Program-made: the position numbers and the translations under genes
In this document: positions 40,138 through 49,007 of the stretch, piece after piece
Layout of the letters: every line of letters starts with the position of its first letter
How positions within the stretch are numbered: the first letter of the stretch is position 1
Notes under the pieces: model-generated
What the model was told of the DNA's origin: nothing
The model's database searches: none
What the model saw: the letters and a program-made list of their open reading frames with translations, nothing else
DNA from: Methanomicrobium antiquum
GTDB taxonomy: Archaea; Halobacteriota; Methanomicrobia; Methanomicrobiales; Methanomicrobiaceae
Assembly (NCBI RefSeq): GCF_029633915.1
Contig: NZ_CP091092.1
Coordinates: forward strand, 992,001 to 1,056,000
Length of the DNA stretch: 64,000 nt
Reading direction: 5' to 3'

Positions 40138-40758
40138 ATGAAAAAGCATACAGTGCAGATATTTCTTATAGGGTTGCTTTTATTTGCTTTAATATCTGTT
40201 TTAGGAACAGCAGGATGTACAGAAAAAAAATCAGGAATTGATGCAGATATTGGAGAACTGGAACAGACGATGACAAAAGCTGAAGAAAGGCTCTTTTCTA
40301 TCAACTGGAATTTAGATAATCCCGGCAATATCCGTGCGGAACTTATGGCCTCAGAAAAAGATTTTAAAAATGTATTTGACAGTCTTTCTGCAAAACAGCC
40401 ATCTACACAGGAAGAATCTGAGAGACTTTACTCACTTCGTGCATTGTCGTGTTCATATATTGATATGATAGCGGCTATGATGGATCTTGCAAATGTTTTT
40501 GAGCATTATAACAGTGCCAATGATTATTCAGCACTTTATGAATATTATAACTGGGAAATTGAATTGAGGACTGCTGATGATGCTCTTGCATCTGCAAGAA
40601 ACAATTTGTATTCGGCAAATTACAGAATATCCGGTGTTAATATGAATATGGTCCCATTAGACCTTCAGGGAGATATTACATCCTTCAAAGTCAGGATAGA
40701 TGAAATGGAAAAAATTCTGGACAATCTTGCTTCTGAATTTGAAGAGGCACTTAGCTAA
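40138..40758 (+). CDS. Lipoprotein with helical, coiled-coil-like body
   Basis: The start at ATG 40138 follows an ACGGAG site. The N-terminus MKKHTVQIFLIGLLLFALISVLGTAGC is a lipoprotein signal with lipobox GTAGC (Cys about residue 27). The rest of the 206 residues is alpha-helical and charged, with heptad-like stretches (GELEQTMTKAEERLFSINW and the C-terminal KVRIDEMEKILDNLASEF). It is probably anchored on the outer face of the cell membrane. I know no family for it. Confidence 0.75.
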   Translation: MKKHTVQIFLIGLLLFALISVLGTAGCTEKKSGIDADIGELEQTMTKAEERLFSINWNLDNPGNIRAELMASEKDFKNVFDSLSAKQPSTQEESERLYSLRALSCSYIDMIAAMMDLANVFEHYNSANDYSALYEYYNWEIELRTADDALASARNNLYSANYRISGVNMNMVPLDLQGDITSFKVRIDEMEKILDNLASEFEEALS

Positions 40759-41140
40759 ATTATGGTTAATTTGAAATTTTAAATATAACTTTATTTTTTT
40801 TCTGTTTTTAAAGCATCTAATTTACAATACAGTCTTATTATTTTTAAGCAATGTTGTTAAAATTTTTAAATTACCAATTGAATTATCTGAATTTTCAAAA
40901 ATCTGTTTGATATAATGGACCTTTTTTTCAATTTCTGAGACTTTTTTGATTTAGTTGTGTATAACTCAAATCACACGCTATATTCAATTCATATGATTTT
41001 GAATATAGTATTTGAGCATAAAAGTGATTTTTTAAAATTTTTTTATGATATTTGGATTATTCAATTATACTGGCAATTCTTAATGACATTCGGAATTTTT
41101 CACTCATATTTTATTGATATTTATTTTTCACTTACATACT
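40759..41140. other. 382-base intergenic region between convergent genes
   Basis: AT-rich DNA with T runs at about 40788-40808 and 40921-40930 that may end the lipoprotein transcript, and one strong inverted repeat (listed separately). A 64-codon open frame here has the composition of random AT-rich sequence and is not accepted as a gene. Confidence 0.5.
40965..41016. terminator. Two-part inverted repeat between convergent genes
   Basis: The outer arms CTCAAAT (40965-40971) and ATTTGAG (41010-41016) enclose the inner arms CTATATTCAA (40978-40987) and TTGAATATAG (40999-41008) with an 11-base loop. In RNA from either strand this forms a 17-pair stem with one internal loop. Its place between the lipoprotein and the minus-strand membrane protein fits a shared terminator; a small structured RNA is an alternative. 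Confidence 0.5.
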
Positions 41141-41884
41141 TTACTGAATGACTATTGGTGATGCGTCTTTGTCAAACGGATTCATCCTCATCTCAAGGGA
41201 AAAGAGATATGGATAATTCTTACTCAGGTAATTCATATAGTCAACCCATTCAAGAATTAAACTTTTATAGACCCTTTTTACATCTATTGATAAATGTGCA
41301 AAATCTGTCTTTGGAAGACAGCTGAAATCACCCCTGCATTTTAACTCTTCTGCCAGATGAAATACTGCCCGCAATGATTCTGTAAAAGATTCATGTTCCA
41401 GAAGAATTGGATTTTCAAGAAGTCTTAGCATAAATTCACGCTTTGAAACCAAAAATTCATTTAATGAAAAAATATCAATTTCATCAATCTCAAGAGAACC
41501 TTTGTGTTCTATAATAACATTTTTGAGTGTTTTGAAATCTTCATCCCCAAAATCAGGTTTTACAATCAGTTTATCACTTATTTTTTTATAATCAGGATCA
41601 CCTTTTGTGATACAGGTAATAAGATGGCTTCCAACTTCTGTAAAAAAAGCTCCAATAACCATATTTAATTTCTCAAGTTTTTCGCGTTTTGCACGGTGGG
41701 CCAGCATTTTGTTAAGGACAATTGTCACAAGCAGGACATTTATTGGTAAAAAACCAAGAGAGTTGAATATATAATTAACTGTATCTCCGGCATTTTGCAA
41801 AAGAAGATATTTTACAGAATATATGAAAATTGTAAAACATATAAGTAAAACCGCAAGTTTCATTTCCCAGTTTATTTTTATCAT
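41141..41884 (-). CDS. Membrane-anchored helical protein, unknown function
   Basis: The 247-residue protein has two N-terminal membrane segments (about residues 9-29 and 37-58), then a cytoplasmic helical domain with no motif I can name (RAKREKLEKLNMVIGAFFTEVGSHLI; later LLENPILLEHESFTESLRAVFHLAEELKCRG). Proteins of this build are common in methanogens and have no known function. It lies between two lipoprotein genes. Confidence 0.75.
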   Translation of the reverse strand: MIKINWEMKLAVLLICFTIFIYSVKYLLLQNAGDTVNYIFNSLGFLPINVLLVTIVLNKMLAHRAKREKLEKLNMVIGAFFTEVGSHLITCITKGDPDYKKISDKLIVKPDFGDEDFKTLKNVIIEHKGSLEIDEIDIFSLNEFLVSKREFMLRLLENPILLEHESFTESLRAVFHLAEELKCRGDFSCLPKTDFAHLSIDVKRVYKSLILEWVDYMNYLSKNYPYLFSLEMRMNPFDKDASPIVIQ

Positions 41885-42011
41885 ATTCCAATTATTAAGT
41901 TATTATCTGATAAAAAAGATGTGAGTAAATGGATTTTCAGGAATAAGATTACGATTAATAAAAAAATGAAATTATCATAAATAATATATCAGATGATAAC
42001 TTTTATTTCAT

Positions 42012-42482
42012 ATGGGAAAATTTTTATTTTTTTTAACTTTGGCTATATTTGGTCTGGTACTAATTTCATCCGGATGCACAGAAAGTACAGATAAAACTTA
42101 TTCTGGAACACAAACTGGAGATGTGGCTCAGCCCTCTCAGGTACAGGAGAGTTCTCAAACTGTTTTTTCATTGATTCCAACAGCAACTGACAGTATGCCC
42201 TCGAATCTTATTTTTAGTGTCGATGCTTCAAAAGATCCAATATCCGGTGCAATAACAGTTATCTCACGCGGTGGCGCAGGTCAAAACCTTGCAGAAAACC
42301 TAAATATCAAGGTTTATCTTTCAACAGGAAAAATTGTTGAAGAAAACATATCGCCGGATGTAAACTCTGAATTTGTATGTGATGAAGGAACAAAAGGAGA
42401 AGACCGGGTTGTTGTAGTTGTATCTCTGCAAAATGGCGAGTCATATAAGATTTATGATGATGTCTTAGATTACAGAAAATAG
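42012..42482 (+). CDS. Lipoprotein with pilin-type beta domain possible
   Basis: The 156-residue protein has a signal MGKFLFFLTLAIFGLVLISSGC with lipobox ISSGC (Cys 22), a Thr/Ser/Gln-rich linker (about 25-55), and a C-terminal beta-rich domain (IFSVDASKDPISGAITVISRGGAGQNLAENLNIKVYL, from about 72). That domain recalls the beta-sandwich ends of archaeal type IV pilin-like proteins, but the N-terminus is a lipoprotein signal and not a pilin signal. It is likely attached to the outer face of the membrane. Confidence 0.72.
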   Translation: MGKFLFFLTLAIFGLVLISSGCTESTDKTYSGTQTGDVAQPSQVQESSQTVFSLIPTATDSMPSNLIFSVDASKDPISGAITVISRGGAGQNLAENLNIKVYLSTGKIVEENISPDVNSEFVCDEGTKGEDRVVVVVSLQNGESYKIYDDVLDYRK

Positions 42483-42810
42483 ATTAAAAATTTTATTTGG
42501 TTGCAATAAAATTAATATCAGGATTTTTAAAATCCTTTTTATACCTGTTCATTTTTGGATATTTGATAATTTATCTTTTTTTTTGATTGATTTTTCCTTG
42601 TCTAAACCGTTTATTTTGGATAGAATCTCCGGAATTTGATTAGTTTGTATAAATTCATCTTTCATAAATATTTTGTTATGACAATCGCCTGTTATAAAAG
42701 TATTATATGGAAATCAGGTTGTTCATACGAAAATAATTTTTTTTTATATGAATGATTACAAAAAAATCTGTTTTAGAAATATGTCTTATAAATGCTGAAA
42801 AAATTAATTT
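42483..42810. other. 328-base intergenic region, nothing recognised
   Basis: AT-rich DNA between the lipoprotein gene and the 3' end of the deacetylase gene, which converge. T runs near 42579 and A runs near 42760 could end transcription in each direction. I see no gene or strong repeat. Confidence 0.45.
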
Positions 42811-43887
42811 TTAGAAGCAGTTCCACCATTTGGATTGAATTTTTTTTAATTTTTTCGCCATCTTTTCTGTGACCCTGAATGAAATATCATTTAGAGATTC
42901 CTTTAATAAAGGTTCATATAGTGAAGGTTCTCTGATTCCTGACAGATCCAATCCTGCCAAAGCGGCAATTATTGCAAGATTCACATAGGGTAGTCCACCT
43001 TCAACACTATATCCGCCCTCAAGGACACCTGTAACCCTTCCACTGCATGTTAATTCTGAAAGATATACTGTTTCTGCCATTAAATCTGCATATCCTTTTG
43101 CAGTCAGTGCAAGTGATGAATGATTATCTGTGAAATGGTTGTCCTGACCTGCCGAAACTGCAATAAAATCAGGTTTAAATTCCAATGAAGCAGGAATAAT
43201 AATCTCTTTCATCAGGTATCTGTATACATCATCACTGCTTCCCGGAGGAACCGGCATATTAATTGTTTTACCTTTACCCTCACCTTCTCCTGTTTCTTTT
43301 ATCTTTCCGGTTCCCGGAAAACAGTTATCCTGATGAATTGAAATATATAAAACATCAGGATCATCATAAAAAATATCCTGAGTCCCGTTTCCGTGATGAG
43401 CATCCCAGTCAATTATTACAACACGCCTGCACCCGCATTTTTGTACGAACCGTGTCATTACTGCCACATTATTGATATAGCAAAAACCTCCTGCAAAATT
43501 TCGTCCTGCATGATGGCCGGGCGGTCGGACAAGAGCAAAAGAATTTCTCACATCTCCTGAAAGTACAGACTCAGCCGCACATATAGCACCTCCTGCAGAG
43601 AGAAAAGCCTTATCCAAAAATCCGGGTGGAGCATAAGTATTTACATCAAAATTTCTGCCGGATTTATCCGCTTCTTTGAGAATTTCAATATAATTTTCTG
43701 TATGAACAGCTAAAATATCTTCTTGATTTGCTATTTTAGGATCGATTTTTTTTATGCCTGATTCCATCCATATTTCTTCTTCATCAAACATATCCAGAGT
43801 ATATGCAATTCTCTCTTTTCTCTCAGAATGAACAGGATTTTGTTCATGAAGCAGATAATTAAAATGAGAGACAATTCCTGTTTTCAT
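42811..43887 (-). CDS. Histone deacetylase-family (class II-like) deacetylase
   Basis: The family removes acetyl groups from lysines or polyamines using zinc. The start at 43887 (MKTGIVSHFNYLLHEQ) has a CAGAGG site and overlaps the upstream gene as ATGA; an upstream in-frame start would add 13 residues inside that gene. Motifs are RPPGHHAGRNFAGGFCYINN (tandem catalytic His, about residues 123-142), IDWDAHHGNGTQDIF (zinc ligands D and H, about 158-172) and SAGQDNHFTD. The 358 residues are full length. Its target in an archaeon may be an acetylated chromatin protein, a metabolic enzyme or an acetylpolyamine. Confidence 0.92.
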   Translation of the reverse strand: MKTGIVSHFNYLLHEQNPVHSERKERIAYTLDMFDEEEIWMESGIKKIDPKIANQEDILAVHTENYIEILKEADKSGRNFDVNTYAPPGFLDKAFLSAGGAICAAESVLSGDVRNSFALVRPPGHHAGRNFAGGFCYINNVAVMTRFVQKCGCRRVVIIDWDAHHGNGTQDIFYDDPDVLYISIHQDNCFPGTGKIKETGEGEGKGKTINMPVPPGSSDDVYRYLMKEIIIPASLEFKPDFIAVSAGQDNHFTDNHSSLALTAKGYADLMAETVYLSELTCSGRVTGVLEGGYSVEGGLPYVNLAIIAALAGLDLSGIREPSLYEPLLKESLNDISFRVTEKMAKKLKKIQSKWWNCF

Positions 43888-45344
43888 GATACCTCTGAGG
43901 AAATTCCCGGCGGAATTGAGACACATAAATCAACAATCCGGCCTTCTATTTTTTTATCTTTTACAACGTCATATGAGCGAAAACTCTTCACAATTACATT
44001 TTCGCAATCATCCTCTGGAGAACCTGCATCCATTGCAGTTTTCCTCAATTTTAAGATGCAGTCTTCAATTAATTCATCATCATCAAGATATTTTTTGAAT
44101 TTGTCTAATACTAAACCATTTACAGACATTCTGGATTTTCCACTGTCATAATGTACGGACAATGAAAGACTTAATTTTGAAACTGCAACTCCAACTGCGC
44201 TGGCTGATTCTGCATGTTCCGGAATAATCACTTTAATTTTGGACATTTCAGAGATTTTTGGACCCAATATTGGTGATAAATATCCGGCGGCTATAATGAG
44301 TTTAGGAGAATAAACAGATAGGGCATACTCAACTCTTTTATAGAAATCCTCAACTGCCCTATCTGCATAATTCCTGTTAAGATTTTTTGATGAAGAAAAA
44401 TCACCAATTTCCTGACCGCAGACGTTTAAGGCATCAGTTAGTGTATAAGAATAGCCTCCAAATGCACGTGCAGGACCTTCTCTAAAAGGTAAAAGACCCC
44501 CTGCTTCTACAATACTATCTCCGCCATATGGAATTGATATAGAACGTATTCCGCCGATACCGGTATCTTTTCCTTCAAATTCAACAGGCCCTTCCTTTGG
44601 CATTCCATCTTCCATTGGAACAAAATCAGTTGTCGTTCCGCCAATATCAATTACAAGTGCATCCTTAATTTTGGAAAGATAGCCTGAACCTATAACAACT
44701 GCGGCATTGCTTGAATTATAAAGAACAGAAGGATTGTTATATGTCATATCAGGAGAATAAAGGCCGCCGTCTCCCTTCATGAAAAAAAAATCACGGTTTG
44801 GAAAATGATTATTTATTGTATCTCCTATATCCAAAACAACACCTTTTATCTGTGCATTCATTCGCGTTGCCGCAATTCTTGAGGGATAACCAATTGTTCC
44901 TATATGATGGCTCAGAGCTTTATTTCTCTCTTTGAAATAATCTTTTGATATTTCTGAAACCTTTTTTTCAAGAACTGGGTTTCTGACAGAAAATTTACAT
45001 GAAACTGCCAGATAATCAGAGTTTGATTTTTTTAAAATAGTCTTTATCTCTTCAGAATCAATATCTTCTAGTATATCTCCTCTGATAGATATTGCACCTT
45101 TAACTGAAAACGGGTGAAAAAGACCCGGACCTGAAATATTAATTGTGCAGATATCATTTTCAGGTTTTAAAAAAAGTTTGTTTAAAGGCTGAGATGTGCT
45201 TATTGCAAGTTTGCCTTTTATTCCTGTCTTTGAAAGAACTGATGAAATTCCCGTTTTGTTAGACAACTTTAATGTCTCTATTGCATCGTTTTTGATAAAT
45301 GCAATATCAGTGTTTGTTCCCCCAACATCAATTCCTGTAAACAT
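43884..45344 (-). CDS. Hydantoinase/oxoprolinase-family protein
   Basis: The N-terminus MFTGIDVGGTNTDIAFI is the ATP-binding phosphate loop of the actin-like fold used by hydantoinase A and oxoprolinase. A second phosphate motif is DALVIDIGGTTTDFVPM (about residue 228), with the glycine-rich EVGGTGIGG-like region GKDTGIGGIRSISIPYGGDS (about 258). At 486 residues it is a single A-type subunit with no B subunit next to it. Methanogens use a related, shorter protein in methanofuran synthesis, so a C1-cofactor role is possible but unproven. Overlap with the deacetylase suggests linked functions. Confidence 0.85.
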   Translation of the reverse strand: MFTGIDVGGTNTDIAFIKNDAIETLKLSNKTGISSVLSKTGIKGKLAISTSQPLNKLFLKPENDICTINISGPGLFHPFSVKGAISIRGDILEDIDSEEIKTILKKSNSDYLAVSCKFSVRNPVLEKKVSEISKDYFKERNKALSHHIGTIGYPSRIAATRMNAQIKGVVLDIGDTINNHFPNRDFFFMKGDGGLYSPDMTYNNPSVLYNSSNAAVVIGSGYLSKIKDALVIDIGGTTTDFVPMEDGMPKEGPVEFEGKDTGIGGIRSISIPYGGDSIVEAGGLLPFREGPARAFGGYSYTLTDALNVCGQEIGDFSSSKNLNRNYADRAVEDFYKRVEYALSVYSPKLIIAAGYLSPILGPKISEMSKIKVIIPEHAESASAVGVAVSKLSLSLSVHYDSGKSRMSVNGLVLDKFKKYLDDDELIEDCILKLRKTAMDAGSPEDDCENVIVKSFRSYDVVKDKKIEGRIVDLCVSIPPGISSEVS

Positions 45345-45487
45345 TATCAGTTATCTCCGGATTAGGCCTGAAAAAGCGGCTTATAATTGTAAAAACAAAT
45401 TTTATGAAGTTATTTTTGAATAAGAATTTCAGATGTTTCAGACACGGTTATCATAAAAATCAGATATTTATTTTTATAACAACATAC

Positions 45488-46012
45488 TCATTCAATATAC
45501 GGTGTAGCTTCTCTCTTCATCGGTACAACATTTGCTCCTTCCATATTTCCAAGCGCCCACGAGTATCTCTTGCGAACACCTTCGGGTAAATCCTTCTCAG
45601 GCAACTCCTTAAATCCATAAACACTATAAAAATCAGTAAGATGTTTTACTGAGTACATGTAAAGGGTATCATTATGGCATGCCTCCACAAGAGCACTGAC
45701 AGCCAGATGAGCATAGCCTCTTTTTCTAAACTCCTCGGGAGTGAATACCCCGTCAACCTCGTAGCTTATGGATGGTTTGTCAGGATGTTTTCTGCATCTT
45801 GCAACAGATACTAGCTGACTGCCAAGAAAAACTCCAAAAATACGATCTGTTTTTGGATCTCCGGTTGTTTCATGATAGTCAGTCCAGATTGTATTTGCCT
45901 TTATAAATTCAGAACTTTTTAATTCCCTAATATCAGGGATAATTCCTTTTTTACCAGATGTCTGAGGTTTTCCTGTATCAGTCAGGTTCATTCTTGCATT
46001 GCTTTCTTTCAT
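45488..46012 (-). CDS. GNAT-family N-acetyltransferase
   Basis: The start at 46012 (MKESNARMNLT) is chosen because GGAG lies six bases before it; an ATG at 46024 sits on that site and touches the kinase stop. The acetyl-CoA binding core is VDGVFTPEEFRKRGYAHLAVSALVEAC (about residues 87-113) with the R/K-x-x-G-x-A-like RKRGYA motif, followed by HLTDFYSVYGFKELPE. The acceptor is unknown. It immediately follows the histidine-less kinase gene and is probably co-translated with it. Confidence 0.88.
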   Translation of the reverse strand: MKESNARMNLTDTGKPQTSGKKGIIPDIRELKSSEFIKANTIWTDYHETTGDPKTDRIFGVFLGSQLVSVARCRKHPDKPSISYEVDGVFTPEEFRKRGYAHLAVSALVEACHNDTLYMYSVKHLTDFYSVYGFKELPEKDLPEGVRKRYSWALGNMEGANVVPMKREATPYIE

Positions 46013-46024
46013 AAAAAACTCCAT

Positions 46025-47431
46025 TTAAATTATTCTATAACCTTCAGATGGAATTGAAAGTTCAAATCTGGCACCTTTACCCGGAATACCTGTCTCTTTA
46101 ATTGAGATTTTTGTAATTGAAATTATGTCCTGCATCAGGAAAAGACCTCTTCCATAACTCTCATCAGAATCTCTCTTTAAAAGTTCTTCTTTGTCAGTTT
46201 CAGGAATACCTGGTCCGTTATCTTCATAAATAAGTGTACATCCATCAGGACTTAACTGATAGGTGATAATAATTTTTGTAACATCTCCTGCAAGGTTTGC
46301 AGAGTTATCAATTAAATGATAAAGTGCTTTTGAAAAATTTGGGTCTGCAAAAACCTCAAGCCTTTCAGTCCATGGTTTGAAATAAATCTTTTTGAGATCC
46401 ACTTTCTCAGCGGCTTCATTTGCTGCATTCTGAACTGAAATCCATGTTGGAGGTTTTGTACCGATAGCACGAAAACCGCGTGAGATTCCAAGTTGTCTTT
46501 CAATTCCGTCTGCCGATTTTTTTACTTCCTCAATAAATGAGATAACATCCGGATCATTAAATCTTAAAGTTCCAAGCCTTAAAGTGCCATATAATACAGC
46601 AAGCTTTTTGGAAAGATCAGTTCTTATAATACCTGATAATGTATTGAGCTTTTTAGAAGTATTGCTTAGAGCAGATTCAGTCATTATAATATCAGTGATA
46701 TCACGCATAGATTCAATGCCGGCAATTTTTTTTCCCGATTCATCTTTTACAGCCACAGAAGAAAGATTAAGGTATATACCGCTCTGGTCTCTAAAATGTG
46801 GAATTCTGACTTCTGCTGAGTATCTGCCGTCTTCATTTTTATAGTCAGGATACTGCTTTTCAATTCCTTTTTCTTCTGAAACAATATAATCAACAAGCAT
46901 TGGAATTCTATCACCGTAAATTACCAAAGAGTGCTCATAGTTATTTTTCCCGATAATCTCTGATTTTTTTACATTTGTAAGCTTCTCAGCGGCTTTGTTC
47001 CATGCAGTAACTGTTCCGCTTTTGTCTATTATGAAAGTTGCATCAGGAAGTGATTCAATGATGTCATTTAACAGGTTTTCCGAATGCCTAAGATTTGAGG
47101 ACAGGTATGAAACCAAAAATCCGACAAATAAAAATGAAAATGCTCCTGAAATTTTCAAAAAGTTTTTAGAAATATCTGTCCCCTGGGCAAAATCAGGTAC
47201 TGATATAAAGTACATTAAAGAGAGAAATACCAAAAAAGGATAACATTTTCGCGGGAAAAAACTAGCTGAAATTATCAAAGGAAAGAAAAAAATTCCTGAT
47301 AGCAAAAATTTAAATTCAGGAAAAATCCCTGATAAATTTATAAAAATTGCTATAATTGTTGTAATAAATACTAACATTAATTGTTTTTTAGTTGCAGGGT
47401 ACATTTTTTCAACAATTGATTTAATATCCAT
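46025..47431 (-). CDS. Membrane PAS histidine kinase-like protein, H-box His replaced by Thr
   Basis: The 468-residue protein has four to five N-terminal membrane helices (about residues 15-112), a PAS domain (about 118-245, with SLPDATFIIDKSGTVTAWNKAAEKLT), a short helical H-box region and a C-terminal HATPase (about 360-468, with DNSANLAGD, EDNGPGIP and SYGRGLFLMQDIISI). The H-box reads SGIIRTDLSKKLAVLYG; the adjacent intact kinase has ASITRHDLLNQLTALQG, so Thr occupies the His position. It may bind ATP but cannot phosphorylate itself in the usual way. A CGGAG site precedes the ATG. Confidence 0.88.
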   Translation of the reverse strand: MDIKSIVEKMYPATKKQLMLVFITTIIAIFINLSGIFPEFKFLLSGIFFFPLIISASFFPRKCYPFLVFLSLMYFISVPDFAQGTDISKNFLKISGAFSFLFVGFLVSYLSSNLRHSENLLNDIIESLPDATFIIDKSGTVTAWNKAAEKLTNVKKSEIIGKNNYEHSLVIYGDRIPMLVDYIVSEEKGIEKQYPDYKNEDGRYSAEVRIPHFRDQSGIYLNLSSVAVKDESGKKIAGIESMRDITDIIMTESALSNTSKKLNTLSGIIRTDLSKKLAVLYGTLRLGTLRFNDPDVISFIEEVKKSADGIERQLGISRGFRAIGTKPPTWISVQNAANEAAEKVDLKKIYFKPWTERLEVFADPNFSKALYHLIDNSANLAGDVTKIIITYQLSPDGCTLIYEDNGPGIPETDKEELLKRDSDESYGRGLFLMQDIISITKISIKETGIPGKGARFELSIPSEGYRII

Positions 47432-47460
47432 GAGAACTCCGTTTTTTAAATGATAAAGGA

Positions 47461-48783
47461 TTATTGAGAATTATCCGAATTTCGAATAGAATTTTCCGGC
47501 ACAAGTAATTCAAATCTTGCTCCTTCTCCTCTTTTACCGGTTTCACTTATTTTAATTCCGGTAATTCCTAAAATTTCTCTTGATAGGAAAAGTCCAAAAC
47601 CTGTATTCATACCATATTCATATGAAAAAATTTTTTCTTTGTCATTGTCCTTAATTCCAACTCCGTCATCCTCACAATATATACAACAATTTCCGTCTCT
47701 TTTCTCTGATCTGAATCGTATATAGGTTATTTTATCGCCATACCTGACTGCATTATCTACAAGATTTGAAAAGACTTTCTCAATTAGTGAATCTGCATAA
47801 ATATCAATATCGTGTGAGATATCGTTTTCAAATCTAATGTCCCCGACATTTATGTGATTTAGAGAATTTCCAACAAGAGTGTGAAGTGAATGCCATTTGG
47901 GTGAATACTGGCCAATTTCCTGATAATCTTTTGTAAATTCAATTGTATTTTTTGTTTTTGTTATCATGCCAAAAGCTTTTTCAAGATTTTTACGTGCAGT
48001 TTCGGGCTCTTCGTCCCACAGCATATTTGTAATTTCAAGATACCCCTGAAGAGCTGTAAGCTGATTTAATAAATCATGACGGGTAATGCTTGCCATCAGC
48101 TGGAGTTTTTTATTTGCTTCTGCAAGGGCATTTTCAACCCGCTTTCTTTCTTTGTTTTCAGCCGATAAATTCTCATTTAAAGAAATTTGATCTGAAAATG
48201 CTTTTTTAAGTTCTTCATTCAATGAATTTAGCCTGTCATGAGCTTCTTCTATCTCAGAATTCTTTTTTACGGCAACACTGTATGTAGTGAGAAGGATATT
48301 TAAGATCTCATTCTTTCCTGAATTTATCTTGTAATTTTTTCCCAGATAGCTGAAATTAAATGGATTTATAGTTTTATTTTCGTTATTGCTGATAATATCC
48401 GGTAATATATCAATTATTAACTTTTGAATATCCTCTTTTTGATAAGGTTTGATTATGAAATAGTCAGCACCGGCTTCAAGCCCTTTTATCAAATCCTCTG
48501 CATCAAAAAGCTGTGTTACAAGTATTACAGGTATGTGTGCTGTCTCCTCAGAGGTTTTTATTTTACTGCATAATTCATAGCCATTCATCTCCGGCATTAC
48601 TATATCTGTCAATATCGCATCTGGCATGAAACTGCCAACTTCCATTAAAGCTTCTGAACCATTGTCGGTGATAAGCACCCTGCATCCTTCTTCTTCAAGA
48701 ATAAACCGAAGAAACTTTGCCTGAGTCCTGCTGTCTTCAACAACAAGTATTTTCAGAGATTTATTTGAACTATTGTCGGTCAT
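47461..48783 (-). CDS. Receiver-histidine kinase hybrid
   Basis: The N-terminal receiver domain (residues about 9-130) has the acidic pocket ED16-17, the phosphoacceptor Asp60 in ILTDIVMPEMNGYEL and the Lys in IKPY. A coiled-coil linker with many Asn and Glu (about 175-235) leads to an intact H-box SITRHDLLNQLTALQG (about residue 240) and an HATPase domain with NLVDNAVRYGD, CEDDGVGI and TGFGLFLSREILGI. At 440 residues it is cytoplasmic. It can receive phosphate from another kinase, such as the CheA upstream, and act as a kinase itself. Confidence 0.93.
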   Translation of the reverse strand: MTDNSSNKSLKILVVEDSRTQAKFLRFILEEEGCRVLITDNGSEALMEVGSFMPDAILTDIVMPEMNGYELCSKIKTSEETAHIPVILVTQLFDAEDLIKGLEAGADYFIIKPYQKEDIQKLIIDILPDIISNNENKTINPFNFSYLGKNYKINSGKNEILNILLTTYSVAVKKNSEIEEAHDRLNSLNEELKKAFSDQISLNENLSAENKERKRVENALAEANKKLQLMASITRHDLLNQLTALQGYLEITNMLWDEEPETARKNLEKAFGMITKTKNTIEFTKDYQEIGQYSPKWHSLHTLVGNSLNHINVGDIRFENDISHDIDIYADSLIEKVFSNLVDNAVRYGDKITYIRFRSEKRDGNCCIYCEDDGVGIKDNDKEKIFSYEYGMNTGFGLFLSREILGITGIKISETGKRGEGARFELLVPENSIRNSDNSQ

Positions 48784-49007
48784 AGATTACTCCAGATTAT
48801 TTAAAATGCCCAAAGACAGAGATTATATAAATCGGTGAGAGGGGTATCATAAAATGATTATCTGAATGAGAGATGAGAAGTAATATTTTATAAATATATC
48901 TTTTTTTTACAAAATATTTTTCTGGTCTGATTCATTCTGAGTTTATTTTTTCAAGATTGTTAACAAAAAATTTCATGATTTTTTAAAGAGAGAGATCAAA
49001 ATCAAAT
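48784..49007. other. Intergenic region between the CheA and hybrid kinase genes
   Basis: 224 AT-rich bases. A near-palindrome around AAATTTCATGATTTTTT (about 48967-48984) lies just past the CheA stop and could end or attenuate that transcript. The remaining DNA is long enough to hold a separate promoter for the hybrid kinase, acetyltransferase and histidine-less kinase genes. Confidence 0.4.

Noticed and set aside
40957-41151. 64-codon frame rich in Ile, Phe and Tyr
   Set aside because: It overlaps the strong hairpin and the next gene's end, has no ribosome site and looks like random AT-rich DNA.
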